Positions 16,492 through 25,200 of a stretch of DNA of 28,234 bases are shown here, in pieces. Within the stretch, counting starts at the first letter, position 1, and the number at the start of each line of letters is the position of its first letter. A program made the translations under genes and the position numbers. This stretch comes from an uncultured Lachnospiraceae bacterium (GTDB taxonomy: Bacteria > Bacillota > Clostridia > Lachnospirales > Lachnospiraceae). The notes under the pieces are model-generated. The model saw nothing but the letters and a program-made list of their open reading frames with translations, was not told the DNA's origin and did no database searches. The stretch covers positions 1 through 28,234 of the forward strand of contig CAJUOO010000044.1 of NCBI GenBank assembly GCA_910588535.1, written 5' to 3'.

Positions 16492-17469
16492 ATGGAAATT
16501 CACAAACTTCGTCTTGGAAATCTGCTGCTGTCCTCCAATATCCTGATGGCACCCCTCGCCGGCTACACCTGTTATCCATTTCGTATGTTGGCATATGAAC
16601 TTGGCGCAGGCTTGTGCTTTACGGAGATGGCAAGCGCCAACGCATTAAAATATGACGACAAGGCCACCAAGCGACTTCTGTTTACCACAGAGGAAGAGCC
16701 AATCCGGGCTGTACAGCTTCTTGGCGGCATCCCCGCGGTAATGGAGCAGATGGCAGCAAGCACACAGTTGGAAAATTTTGAAATTATTGATATTAATATG
16801 GGATGTCCCGTTCCAAATGTATTTAAGAGTGGTGAGGGCAGTGCCCTTATGCTCGATCCCAAACGTGCCGCTGCCATCATACGAGGCTGCAAAAAAAGTG
16901 GTAAAATTATCACAGTAAAATGCAGGACTGGCATACGGGAGGATGCGATGTTCACAGCAGAGTTTGCCCGTATGTGCGAGGCGGCAGGAGCTGATATGAT
17001 CACTGTCCATGGCAGAAGCCGAAGCATGATGTACGACGGAAAGCCTTATCATGAGGAAATCGCACATGCCAAAGCTGCCGTCAGGATCCCAGTGATTGCC
17101 AACGGAGGAATTTTCTCAATGGATGATGCCTGTAAAGTTCTAGATCACACAGGAGCCGACGGTGTGATGTTAGCGCGGTATGGACTTGAAAATCCCTATA
17201 TTTTCAGTGAACTTACAGAGAAACCCTGTCACAAAAAGCCTCTTCAACTTCTTCATGAACAGCTTGCCCTGACTTTGCGATATTATGATGAAACCTTTGC
17301 CTTGCGCTATATCAAAAAACTTGCCTCTTATATGATGAAGAAGAAAAAGGGTACAAAAAAATATAAAGAAAAATTATACCAATGTGGAAGTGAGATGGAA
17401 CTTTTGGATAGTATTAATCTGATTTTTGGCGAAATGGAGATGGAACAATCACATGACAGATTATTATAA
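16492..17469 (+). CDS. tRNA-dihydrouridine synthase (Dus family, DusB-like)
   Basis: 325 residues, a flavin-dependent TIM barrel that reduces uridines in the tRNA D-loop and elsewhere. The FMN-site start is MAPLAGYTCYPFR (residues 19-31), then TEMASANAL and IDINMGCPVPNVFKSGEGSA with the catalytic C105. K143 in ITVKCRTG, ITVHGRSR, PVIANGGI and ADGVMLARYGLENPYIF are further family landmarks. A lysine common two residues after the CP in relatives reads N109 here, with K112 nearby. It is the first gene of a three-gene overlapping operon; its stop lies 17 bp inside the next gene. Which tRNA position it modifies cannot be said. Confidence 0.92.
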   Translation: MEIHKLRLGNLLLSSNILMAPLAGYTCYPFRMLAYELGAGLCFTEMASANALKYDDKATKRLLFTTEEEPIRAVQLLGGIPAVMEQMAASTQLENFEIIDINMGCPVPNVFKSGEGSALMLDPKRAAAIIRGCKKSGKIITVKCRTGIREDAMFTAEFARMCEAAGADMITVHGRSRSMMYDGKPYHEEIAHAKAAVRIPVIANGGIFSMDDACKVLDHTGADGVMLARYGLENPYIFSELTEKPCHKKPLQLLHEQLALTLRYYDETFALRYIKKLASYMMKKKKGTKKYKEKLYQCGSEMELLDSINLIFGEMEMEQSHDRLL

Positions 17470-20400
17470 AATAACTGATGGTGTTTTAGAATCCTACACA
17501 GGAAGAGAAGAATGTGCCTACATCCCAGAGGGTATTCACACAATAGGGGAGGGGGCTTTTAAGGGCTGTGCCTCTCTAAAAAAGGTCGTGCTTCCAAAAA
17601 GCCTTCAATGTATTGAGAGAGAAGCTTTTAAAGGCTGCAGAAAACTTGAGGAGGCCAAGATCTCGCCGGGTGTCACTTCTATTGGAGATTATGCCTTCCA
17701 CCGCTGCCATGCTCTTAAGAGGGTTATTCTGCCGCCTTCCATCACTGTCTTGGGGAATTGTGTCTTCCTCTACTGTGATAGTTTACAAGAAGCACGAATA
17801 CCGGGAGTAACACGCCTCGGAACGCAGGTCTTTGCAAATAATATTCAATTAAACTATCTCGAAATATCCAAGGATCTTATGGAAGACTGTATTTGTGATG
17901 TTTTTACTGGCTGTGGAAAGATCCGCGAGATCTCTTTTGCATCCGGGGAAAGTTATCCCATCGAGAGCGCGGTGGAGATCATTGCTGGCGATCACAAAGT
18001 TCCCTCTCTTATCCGCCTGATCGCCGCCGATATTTTAAAAATGATGGAACTTGATGGAAGACGCTTGATCCGTTTTGTCACCAACATTCGCCATATAGAG
18101 CTGCCAGAAGGAATCGAGTGTCTTTCCAAAAGCTGTTTCTTTGATATGAGGGGAATCCAAAGCATTAAACTTCCGCGCTCCTTAAAGGAAATAGAAAGCC
18201 GCGCATTTCGAAATTGTATTAATTTAGAACATGTGAGCTTTGCCGGACATCAGGTCGTTATTCATGAAGATGCATTTAAAAATTGTACCTCACTCAAACT
18301 TGTACAAACCTGTGATGGAAAAGACTATTCCTTTGATGGAATAACCTGTCCTGATGATGTCCAAGTACCAGAGCTTGTAAGAACCATTCATAGACAACTC
18401 TTAGGGAATTTTAGAATCAGCGGTTCCACTTTATTAAAATACCTCGGCTCTGAATCACGTGTGGTGGTGCCGGAAGGTATTACAAGAATTGCAGAGAGAG
18501 CATTTGCAGGAAATGAGGCCATCGACCGAGTGATTCTGCCAGAAAGTCTTGAGGAAATCGGAGAAGAAACATTCTGTGATTGTCTGTTGTTGCAGACTAT
18601 TCCATTTCCTGAAAAGTTGCACCGGATTGGAGCTGGTGCGTTTGAAAATTGTGTAAAGCTGCTTCGAGTGCAGCTTCCTCCTCTACTGCACAAGATAGAA
18701 GCTAGAACCTTCCGCCATTGTAAGGCATTAAAAGAAGTACTTCTCTCCCCAGAACTTAAGGAAATCGGAGAGGGAGCGTTCTATGGCTGTATTTCCTTAC
18801 AGAACCTTTTATTTCCCGAAGGTCTTACATTAATTGGCTCACTTGCCTTCTACCGATGCGCTGCACTTTCCAGTATTCGGCTTCCATCTACAGCAGAATA
18901 TGTGCAGGATCTGGCATTTGCCAAAAGTGGTGTTAAAAAAGCCTATATCGCAAATAGTTGCGAATATTACGGCACAGAGATATTTGGCAGATGCACAAAC
19001 CTAAAAACCTTATTATTGGACGAGGGCGTCACACATATACCTGATAAGCTCGCTTATGGCTGCACATCACTTGAGAAAATTCAACTGCCAGAAAGCCTTC
19101 TTTCTGTCGGGCGCCATCCGTGGGAGGGCACCAAATTTCTTGAGAATTATATCTCCCATCAACACCCCTTATCTGATCCCATTCTGTGGGACGGACGTGC
19201 CTTAGAGGGAAGCATACAACTCTCCAGACAGGTTCAAATTATAGCAGGTGGTGCATTTTATGGCAATACTAAGATCACGGAGATCCATCTTACAGAGAGC
19301 ATCCATTCCATCGGCGCGGCCGCATTTAAAGGTGCACGAAAGCTCACAAAGGTTGTACTTCCCACCCACACCAAGCATATCGCTGCGGAAGTGTTCTCTG
19401 GCTGTGAAGAGCTTGTAGAAGTAAGCACTCACGAGGGGCTTTCTCCCTTTCTATCTATTGGAGAGAGGGCATTTTTTCAATGTCGGAAACTTAAGCATCT
19501 ACGTCTGGACTGTATAAAACGAATAGAGAAGGAGGCCCTCTCAGGTTGTCTCTCACTTGAAAAAACGGTGATAAATAATACACTTCAAATTGGGGAACGC
19601 GCCTTTGAAACTACCCACCTTCCAGAAAAAAATGCTGATGGGCTGATGACCGTGGGAAATGTTGTGATCTCTGGTGATGCCTGCCATGGCATGATTCATC
19701 TGCCAGAGAAAATAACAGCCATTGCTCCCTATGCATTTGCCCAAAATCGATCCATCACCGGGCTTTCTGCAACAAAGAACTTAACAGAGATAGGAGAAGG
19801 AGCATTTTGGGGATGCAGTGCTCTATCCGAGCTGGTATTGCCGGATGACATACAACAAATTCATGCACATGCCTTTGAAAAGTGCATCTCCCTCAAACAG
19901 ATCGATGTACATGCACCTTATGTAGGAGCTTCCGCATTTGCCTTCTGCACAGAACTTAAAAGCGCCTATCTTCCTCTTGTCCGTACCTTAAAAAGCAGAT
20001 TATTTGAAGGATGCAAATCACTTCAAAGTGTTATCTGTCCCAAGGCAAGCGAGGTGAAAGAAAAAAGCTTCTGCGGCTGCACTAACCTTAAGGAGTTCCC
20101 ATTCCATAATATAAAACAGATTGGCTCATACGCTTTTGATGGCTGTGATAATCTCCGTGAGATCACATTTGATAATAATGTAATCCTCTCACCATATGCC
20201 TTTAAGGACTGCGGCAGATTAGAAAAACTTCACATCCCTGATACTTACACTTCCACATCCCTGCGCGAGTACGCAATGTCCGGCTGCACAGCACTGCGCT
20301 TAATATCTTGTGGCCAGACCTATCATCTCAAGACATACAAGGATCTATTTTCCAGACAGATTCCTGAGCCTGTGCGCCTTCTCTTTTACAGTGCCCTGAG

Positions 20401-21451
20401 CTGTTTTACCATCGAGCAGGAAACTCGCCTCTGTGGTTATCAAGGAACCGGTCGAATTATAAAAATTCCTGATGGCATACAACAGATAGCATCTGAGGTA
20501 TTCCGAAATATCACAATGCTAAGAGAGGTGGAGATACCTGAGAGTATCGAATATATAGGCGCACGCGCCTTTCACGGAACAGAGTGGATAAAACATCAAC
20601 AAGAACTCTCTCCTCTCGTAATTGTGAATCATATGCTTTTGGATGGTTCTGGTTGCGATGGTGATGTGATAGTGCCAGAGCATATCCGCCTAGTCTGTGG
20701 ATGGGCATTTGCCAATGGCATGAAAATAAAATGTATTCGATTTCCATCTAATCAAATACGAGTGGAAGACTATGCATTTCGAAATTGCATATTTCTTCAA
20801 CAACTGGTTCTTTCTGATGGAAGTGTTATACATTTCTCTGGCATAGATGATCGAAAAAGAGAGCTGCCTCCTCTTGCCAAGCAAGCCGCCGTCGACAGAA
20901 TCCATTGCTTTAAAACAGATGAAAATGGTGTGCTTGTCGAATGTACCGGGAATATCTCTCGACTTCTGCTCGCTCATGGCATCACGGCTGTTGGAGAAAG
21001 TGCTTTTCAGGACGGAAATCTTCTCACACAGATTACACTAGCTGATACGGTCAGACGCATTGAGCGACATGCTTTTGCTGGATGTAAATGGCTAAAGGAA
21101 GTTACCGCCGCGCAAAATATAGAATATATCGGTGCGTCTGCCTTCGCAGGCTGTGGCTCCCTACAGCACATCGATCTGTCAGAAAATCTGAGGATGCTTG
21201 AGGCGAGAGCGTTTGAAAACTGTGTGTCTTTGGAGGAGATCTATATTCCTGAAGGTGTGGTGGAGATCCCTGACAGAGCTTTTTATCGCTGTCATAACCT
21301 AAAGCAGATAACTCTGCCTTCCACACTCAAAAAAATAGGAAAAGAAGCATTTGCCTTCTGCTACGGACTTTCTGATACTTCTCTTCCTGAGAATATCGTT
21401 GTAGGAGAGCGTGCATTTTTTTGTTCATCTAATTGTGAAAGGATAGTATAA
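17453..21451 (+). CDS. 1332-residue BspA-like leucine-rich-repeat protein without signal peptide
   Basis: Built almost wholly of LRR_5/BspA-type repeats of about 23 residues with the pattern IxxxAFxxCxxLxxVxLPxxLxxIG, several dozen in tandem. The start is ATG 17453 (MTDYYKITDGVL); an in-frame TTG at 17426 only adds residues read from inside dus. A weak GGAG lies 13 nt upstream, and translation is probably coupled to dus. Four segments look like module starts, with an aromatic-I/K-x-x-G-L-L-x-x-x-G pattern before a PxGI strand: residues about 4, 320, 984 and 1152. There is no signal peptide, transmembrane segment or anchor, so by sequence it is cytoplasmic, unlike most BspA-like proteins. Its stop shares a base with the next start (TAATG). 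Function unknown; a protein-interaction scaffold is inference. Confidence 0.85.
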   Translation: MTDYYKITDGVLESYTGREECAYIPEGIHTIGEGAFKGCASLKKVVLPKSLQCIEREAFKGCRKLEEAKISPGVTSIGDYAFHRCHALKRVILPPSITVLGNCVFLYCDSLQEARIPGVTRLGTQVFANNIQLNYLEISKDLMEDCICDVFTGCGKIREISFASGESYPIESAVEIIAGDHKVPSLIRLIAADILKMMELDGRRLIRFVTNIRHIELPEGIECLSKSCFFDMRGIQSIKLPRSLKEIESRAFRNCINLEHVSFAGHQVVIHEDAFKNCTSLKLVQTCDGKDYSFDGITCPDDVQVPELVRTIHRQLLGNFRISGSTLLKYLGSESRVVVPEGITRIAERAFAGNEAIDRVILPESLEEIGEETFCDCLLLQTIPFPEKLHRIGAGAFENCVKLLRVQLPPLLHKIEARTFRHCKALKEVLLSPELKEIGEGAFYGCISLQNLLFPEGLTLIGSLAFYRCAALSSIRLPSTAEYVQDLAFAKSGVKKAYIANSCEYYGTEIFGRCTNLKTLLLDEGVTHIPDKLAYGCTSLEKIQLPESLLSVGRHPWEGTKFLENYISHQHPLSDPILWDGRALEGSIQLSRQVQIIAGGAFYGNTKITEIHLTESIHSIGAAAFKGARKLTKVVLPTHTKHIAAEVFSGCEELVEVSTHEGLSPFLSIGERAFFQCRKLKHLRLDCIKRIEKEALSGCLSLEKTVINNTLQIGERAFETTHLPEKNADGLMTVGNVVISGDACHGMIHLPEKITAIAPYAFAQNRSITGLSATKNLTEIGEGAFWGCSALSELVLPDDIQQIHAHAFEKCISLKQIDVHAPYVGASAFAFCTELKSAYLPLVRTLKSRLFEGCKSLQSVICPKASEVKEKSFCGCTNLKEFPFHNIKQIGSYAFDGCDNLREITFDNNVILSPYAFKDCGRLEKLHIPDTYTSTSLREYAMSGCTALRLISCGQTYHLKTYKDLFSRQIPEPVRLLFYSALSCFTIEQETRLCGYQGTGRIIKIPDGIQQIASEVFRNITMLREVEIPESIEYIGARAFHGTEWIKHQQELSPLVIVNHMLLDGSGCDGDVIVPEHIRLVCGWAFANGMKIKCIRFPSNQIRVEDYAFRNCIFLQQLVLSDGSVIHFSGIDDRKRELPPLAKQAAVDRIHCFKTDENGVLVECTGNISRLLLAHGITAVGESAFQDGNLLTQITLADTVRRIERHAFAGCKWLKEVTAAQNIEYIGASAFAGCGSLQHIDLSENLRMLEARAFENCVSLEEIYIPEGVVEIPDRAFYRCHNLKQITLPSTLKKIGKEAFAFCYGLSDTSLPENIVVGERAFFCSSNCERIV

Positions 21452-22536
21452 TGAACTACCGCATATTAGGAAACACAGGACTTCAGGTATCTGAAATTAG
21501 CTTTGGCACAATTCCTATCTTACAGGGCAGCATACCAGTCTTGCCGGATTATTATAATCTTGATATGGAGGCTGCCATCGCTGTGATGAAACATGCCTTT
21601 TTTCTTGGCTGCAATCTATATGATACGGCGATTGTGCCAGAATATGGGGATGCAGAGTTTAAGCTTGGTGAATTTGCACAGAGAGTGGGCAGGAACCAGA
21701 TTATTATCTCTGACAAAGCGCGCTTTTTTGACGGCAATGGCATATATGAGGCAGTTTTAACATCATGTGAAAATCTTGGAACCTACCCAGATCTCTATTT
21801 TGTTCATCAGGTTGACACTGCCCATGAAGATGAAGTCTTTCAAAAAGGCGGTGCACTGGATGCGCTTGCCGAGCTTAAGAAACAGGGAATAATTCGCTTT
21901 GCAGGAATCGCCTCCCACTACTATGACATCCTTCTTCGAGGTGCAAAGGATGCAAGAGTGGATGTTCTTCAGGGCAGCGGAAACCTTCTGGAAAGAGGGA
22001 TGCTTGACCGCATCAAACAAGAGCCTCTCTTTCAGAAAAAAGGACTTCTCATCAATAAGGTATATGCGGCTGGGCTTCTCCCTGCTCTTTTTCCTGTGCA
22101 GACATTAATTCAATCTGTGTTATCCTACCCTATATCCAGCACACTGATAGGGCTAGGTACTATCGAGCAGGTGGAGTCCGCTATGAGACGAAATACCTCA
22201 GAGGATATATCAGACATTCCATCTTTTGATGAAGTGCTCTCCACCCTTCAAAAAGAATATCAACCCATTCCCTGTGATCGCTGTCAAAGATGCCTCTGTC
22301 CCTACGGCACAGAAATCCACACATTATTTCGGCAGTTTCAATATTTTTATCTTGGAAAAGATCACTGGGCTATCAAAAAGCTTGGCATGGGCATCCAAGA
22401 CAGTGCCCGCTATTGCAGAACCTGCACTGAGATGCCCTGTCTGTCCATGTGCCCGAAAAAAATCCGTATTCCCGAAAAACTGCAAGAAATAGAAAAGCTG
22501 TTCCTGATTCACAGAAACAGCCATCCCTCACCGTAA
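21451..22536 (+). CDS. Aldo/keto reductase with C-terminal iron-sulfur-type cysteine clusters
   Basis: 361 residues. The N-terminal AKR barrel (1-260) opens MNYRILGNTGLQVSEISFGT. The expected tetrad is D58 and Y65 (YDTAIVPEYGDAE), K89 (ISDKAR) and H119 (YFVHQVD). The C-terminal part (270-340) has eight cysteines in two groups: C275, C278, C281, C283 and C322, C325, C330, C334 followed by P. This matches AKR-like proteins that carry a ferredoxin-like tail and suggests Fe-S clusters feeding electrons to the barrel, rather than a plain NADPH enzyme. It is translationally coupled to the LRR gene. Substrate unknown. Its last 9 bases overlap the 3' end of the convergent membrane-protein gene. Confidence 0.88.
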   Translation: MNYRILGNTGLQVSEISFGTIPILQGSIPVLPDYYNLDMEAAIAVMKHAFFLGCNLYDTAIVPEYGDAEFKLGEFAQRVGRNQIIISDKARFFDGNGIYEAVLTSCENLGTYPDLYFVHQVDTAHEDEVFQKGGALDALAELKKQGIIRFAGIASHYYDILLRGAKDARVDVLQGSGNLLERGMLDRIKQEPLFQKKGLLINKVYAAGLLPALFPVQTLIQSVLSYPISSTLIGLGTIEQVESAMRRNTSEDISDIPSFDEVLSTLQKEYQPIPCDRCQRCLCPYGTEIHTLFRQFQYFYLGKDHWAIKKLGMGIQDSARYCRTCTEMPCLSMCPKKIRIPEKLQEIEKLFLIHRNSHPSP

Positions 22537-23118
22537 CACTACTTTCCACTTAAGATAAAAATACTTGTCATGAAGCATATGATAAAAACTTACAAAAAAA
22601 TCTGACACCATAATCACGATAAGAACTATGCCAATAATTCTCACCCACGTGGCATCCATATTCATAATCCAATTCATAATGGGAGTAAACAACTTTCCCA
22701 TCACAAACGTTATCATAGCCGCAAATGCCATGCTGGTTGGCACAGAAGTATATTTTGTAATATGTAAAGGAATATTGGAATAATTCCAATATTCAAAACC
22801 ACAAAACTCCTCCACCACCATCCCCAATATAATCTCCCCTATGCTTACTAATATCATGGCACAGAGAAAATATGCGACATATTTTGCAAGCTTTGTCTTA
22901 AGATTTTTAAACATACTCCACTTTGCAAGCTTTCCCGGTGTTCCGAGCACAAAATACATAAACATAATAAGAAGACCATAACCCAATAAAAATGGCATAT
23001 TCATATTCCGATTGTTTATATATCCCTTTGTCAGTGCCAGCCATATATTCTCAACCACAAAGCCTAGAAAAGAAATAATGGCTGTCATTATTCCCAATGC
23101 ATAAATATTGTACTCCAT
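22528..23118 (-). CDS. CmpB-type integral membrane protein (putative ABC transporter type IV family)
   Basis: 196 residues from ATG 23118, five or six hydrophobic segments (for example about 5-29, 43-60, 80-102, 130-150 and 158-182). The motif GFVVENIWLALTKGYINNRN near the N-terminus and GEIILGMVVEEFCGFEYWNY in the middle fit the family PF06541, named putative ABC-transporter type IV although transport is unproven. ATG 23133 would add five residues, but its AGGAG is only 2 nt away. ATG 23118 has GGAGAG 7 nt upstream and is preferred. It is a single gene, converging on and overlapping the aldo/keto reductase by 9 bp. Confidence 0.8.
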   Translation of the reverse strand: MEYNIYALGIMTAIISFLGFVVENIWLALTKGYINNRNMNMPFLLGYGLLIMFMYFVLGTPGKLAKWSMFKNLKTKLAKYVAYFLCAMILVSIGEIILGMVVEEFCGFEYWNYSNIPLHITKYTSVPTSMAFAAMITFVMGKLFTPIMNWIMNMDATWVRIIGIVLIVIMVSDFFVSFYHMLHDKYFYLKWKVVLR

Positions 23119-23194
23119 ATGTTCACTCTCCATTTCTCCTGTTCATATGTACCTCAAGCCCATGAATGTGTTTATTTGACATATTTCTTATAAT

Positions 23195-23307
23195 GTGTTA
23201 CAGTTGCCTTAACTATCAATATTCTGACTTTACAAGTGTAACACCGCCCTACTTTAAAATCAACATATTCTAGCTTGGACTTTACAAAACAGCCTTTTTT
23301 GTAACAC
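23195..23307. promoter_or_regulatory. Triple TGTAACAC motif upstream of the TetR gene
   Basis: GTGTTACA (23195-23202) is the inverted form of TGTAACAC, which recurs at 23237-23244 and 23300-23307, 63 bp apart. The last two are each preceded by GACTTTACAA. The first overlaps a possible -10 (TACAGT, 23199-23204) placed 17 nt after TTGACA (23176-23181). These are candidate operators of the TetR protein, which would imply autoregulation and perhaps control of the divergent membrane-protein gene. The assignment is inference from position and repetition. Confidence 0.4.
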
Positions 23308-23331
23308 CTTACACAGCAAAGGAGGATCTTA

Positions 23332-23916
23332 ATGTCAGAATTGATGACAGAAATAAAAAAGCGCGATGTTCTTCGTATGTCAAATGAAGCTTCTAATAAA
23401 TTAACAAAAGAATGTCTTCAGATGGCTCTTATCTACCTGCTGAATGAAAAGCCCATTGAAAAGATCACCATCACAGAGCTTGTAAAACGCTCTGGTGTTT
23501 CCAGAACAGCCTTCTATCGAAATTATTCCTCGAAGGAGGATATTATTATAGAAATGGAAGAACAAATCTGTCAGGCGATCTCCAAATCGTTGTCAAGCCC
23601 AGATTATCAAGATAACCTAAGACAATGGTTTCTGGATTGCTTTCAGGCAGTAAAGGATAATGCCTCACTCTTTCACCTGTTCCTTCAGACCAATATCGCA
23701 CAGGAAACACTAAAAGGTCTTAACTCTATATTAGAAAGCTTCCATCATCCGCAGACAATCAAAGAACATTATCAAATATTAGCCATAGAAGGTGCCTTTT
23801 CCTCCATTCTCACTGACTGGTTTATAAATGGAATGAAGGAGGAGGTCAGTTTTATGGCTGATATCTGTGAATCTCTTATACATGGCAAAACATTACAAAA
23901 TCTAACAGAACCCTAG
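23332..23916 (+). CDS. TetR/AcrR-family transcriptional regulator
   Basis: 194 residues. The N-terminal helix-turn-helix lies at about 20-75: ITITELVKRSGVSRTAFYRNYSSKEDII is the TetR signature. It is preceded by an extra ~20-residue charged leader. The all-helical C-terminal part (80-194) is the ligand and dimer domain, of the type in which the final helices read GAFSSILTDWFINGMKE. AAGGAGG stands 7 nt before ATG. The MFS transporter gene follows after 92 nt, so the usual reading is a repressor of that exporter and of itself. The inducer is unknown. Confidence 0.92.
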   Translation: MSELMTEIKKRDVLRMSNEASNKLTKECLQMALIYLLNEKPIEKITITELVKRSGVSRTAFYRNYSSKEDIIIEMEEQICQAISKSLSSPDYQDNLRQWFLDCFQAVKDNASLFHLFLQTNIAQETLKGLNSILESFHHPQTIKEHYQILAIEGAFSSILTDWFINGMKEEVSFMADICESLIHGKTLQNLTEP

Positions 23917-23923
23917 TGAATAA

Positions 23924-23990
23924 CCTCGTTGCAATCAACGGGGCAGGATATTTGACCCTCGCGGCAGTCACTTGGCTCGCTGCTCGCAGG
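23924..23990 (+). repeat. GC-rich two-hairpin intercistronic element
   Basis: Between the TetR stop and the MFS ribosome binding site. CCTCGTTG-CAAT-CAACGGGG (23924-23943) forms an 8-bp hairpin with one wobble. GCGGCAG (23961-23967) pairs with CTGCTCGC (23980-23987) with one bulge, extended by CCT/AGG. It is visibly richer in G+C than its surroundings. It may be an inserted dispersed repeat or a processing/attenuation signal within the operon. Only one copy is present in this window. Confidence 0.55.
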
Positions 23991-24008
23991 AATATAAAGG
24001 AGAACACC

Positions 24009-25187
24009 ATGACAAATCAGCAAAAATCCATGTTTTACCGCTGTTATTACGGCTTCTTTATCAATGGTATGGTCGTGTTACTGATCGGCGCCATTCTTCC
24101 CCATCTTATACAAGCTGCCGGTTTAAGTTATGGCATGGCGGGAGGACTTCTCTCCTCCATGGCGATCGGAAATCTTTGTGCCAGCTTTTTATACCCTTCC
24201 CTGTCGGAACGAATAGGGAGAAAAATAACAGTAGTGCTACTCGCGGCATTTTTTCCCATCTGCCTCACTGCAATCACGTTCTTGCCCCCAGTCCCTGTAC
24301 TATATATATGCTTTTTCTTAATGGGAGTTGGCAGGGGCACTGTCAGCATATTTAACAACAGTATTATCAACGATTACGGGGATGGTACCCCTGCTGCCCT
24401 CAATATCCTACATACATTCTTCGCGCTGGGAGCCTTTCTTGCTCCTTTCCTGACTTCCAGCATGATCGAGTTATCTTTTAGTTGGAGGCAAATATTATAT
24501 GTTATTGTTGTGTGGTACTTAACCTCACTTGTGAGCTTCGCCACTATGCCTCTAAAGGAGAATTCTCAGATCAAAAAATCGAGAAAACAAGATGATGCAT
24601 CCTCTTCCTCCTATTTAAAAAGCTTTCGCTTTTACTGCATGGGTCTTGTTTTATTCTTCTATATGGGAGTAGAAAACTGTGTAAATGGATGGTTTGTCAC
24701 ATATCTTCAAGATATTGGAGTAATGAGTGACTCTTATGCAACTAATTTAGTCTCCATAACATGGATTGTTATAATGATCGGAAGAATCGTCTGTGCATGG
24801 CTCTCAGGACGAATATCCAAGAGGGTTCTGTTGCTAATTAACTGTATTGGAAGCGCATTGGCATTGTTCCTCCTTATTTCTAATCAAAATATTGTGATAA
24901 TCACCATCGCTATGGCTCTGATTGGATTTTTCCTCGCCGGAATCTACCCGACCAGCATAGCAAGCGCTGGTTCCTTGCTTAAGGGCACTTCCTCCGGCAT
25001 GGCTATCTTAATGGCAATGTCAGCTCTGGGAGGCATTATAGCACCTCAGATTGTCGGCTGGATTGCAGATTCCGCAGGAATTGCAGGTGGTATCAGTTTC
25101 TTGGTCATAGATGCTGTTATTATGGTAGGTTTCGCGATTTTAAATTATTGGCATGAATACTTTGCCGGAAACTATAAGATCAATTAA
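24009..25187 (+). CDS. MFS transporter
   Basis: 392 residues from ATG 24009, which has AAAGGAG 6 nt upstream. A GTG at 23916 opens the same frame, but its 31 extra residues are read from the GC-rich hairpin element and are not MFS-like. About twelve hydrophobic segments are seen in two halves, separated by a hydrophilic loop (KENSQIKKSRKQDDASSSS, near 190-205). The loop between segments 2 and 3 carries LSERIGRKITVVL, the MFS motif A form, repeated weakly in the second half as LSGRISKRVLLL. It is likely a proton-coupled exporter or sugar/drug transporter. Substrate unknown. It is co-transcribed with and probably controlled by the upstream TetR protein. Confidence 0.9.
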   Translation: MTNQQKSMFYRCYYGFFINGMVVLLIGAILPHLIQAAGLSYGMAGGLLSSMAIGNLCASFLYPSLSERIGRKITVVLLAAFFPICLTAITFLPPVPVLYICFFLMGVGRGTVSIFNNSIINDYGDGTPAALNILHTFFALGAFLAPFLTSSMIELSFSWRQILYVIVVWYLTSLVSFATMPLKENSQIKKSRKQDDASSSSYLKSFRFYCMGLVLFFYMGVENCVNGWFVTYLQDIGVMSDSYATNLVSITWIVIMIGRIVCAWLSGRISKRVLLLINCIGSALALFLLISNQNIVIITIAMALIGFFLAGIYPTSIASAGSLLKGTSSGMAILMAMSALGGIIAPQIVGWIADSAGIAGGISFLVIDAVIMVGFAILNYWHEYFAGNYKIN

Positions 25188-25200
25188 TTTAATGATACAT

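Noticed and set aside
16572..17067. Two long minus-strand frames opposite dus
   Set aside because: They mirror the strongly supported dus gene and show no family motif or ribosome binding site.
23916..24008. GTG start extending the MFS transporter by 31 residues
   Set aside because: The extension translates the GC-rich hairpin element. ATG 24009 has a proper ribosome binding site and begins MFS-like sequence.
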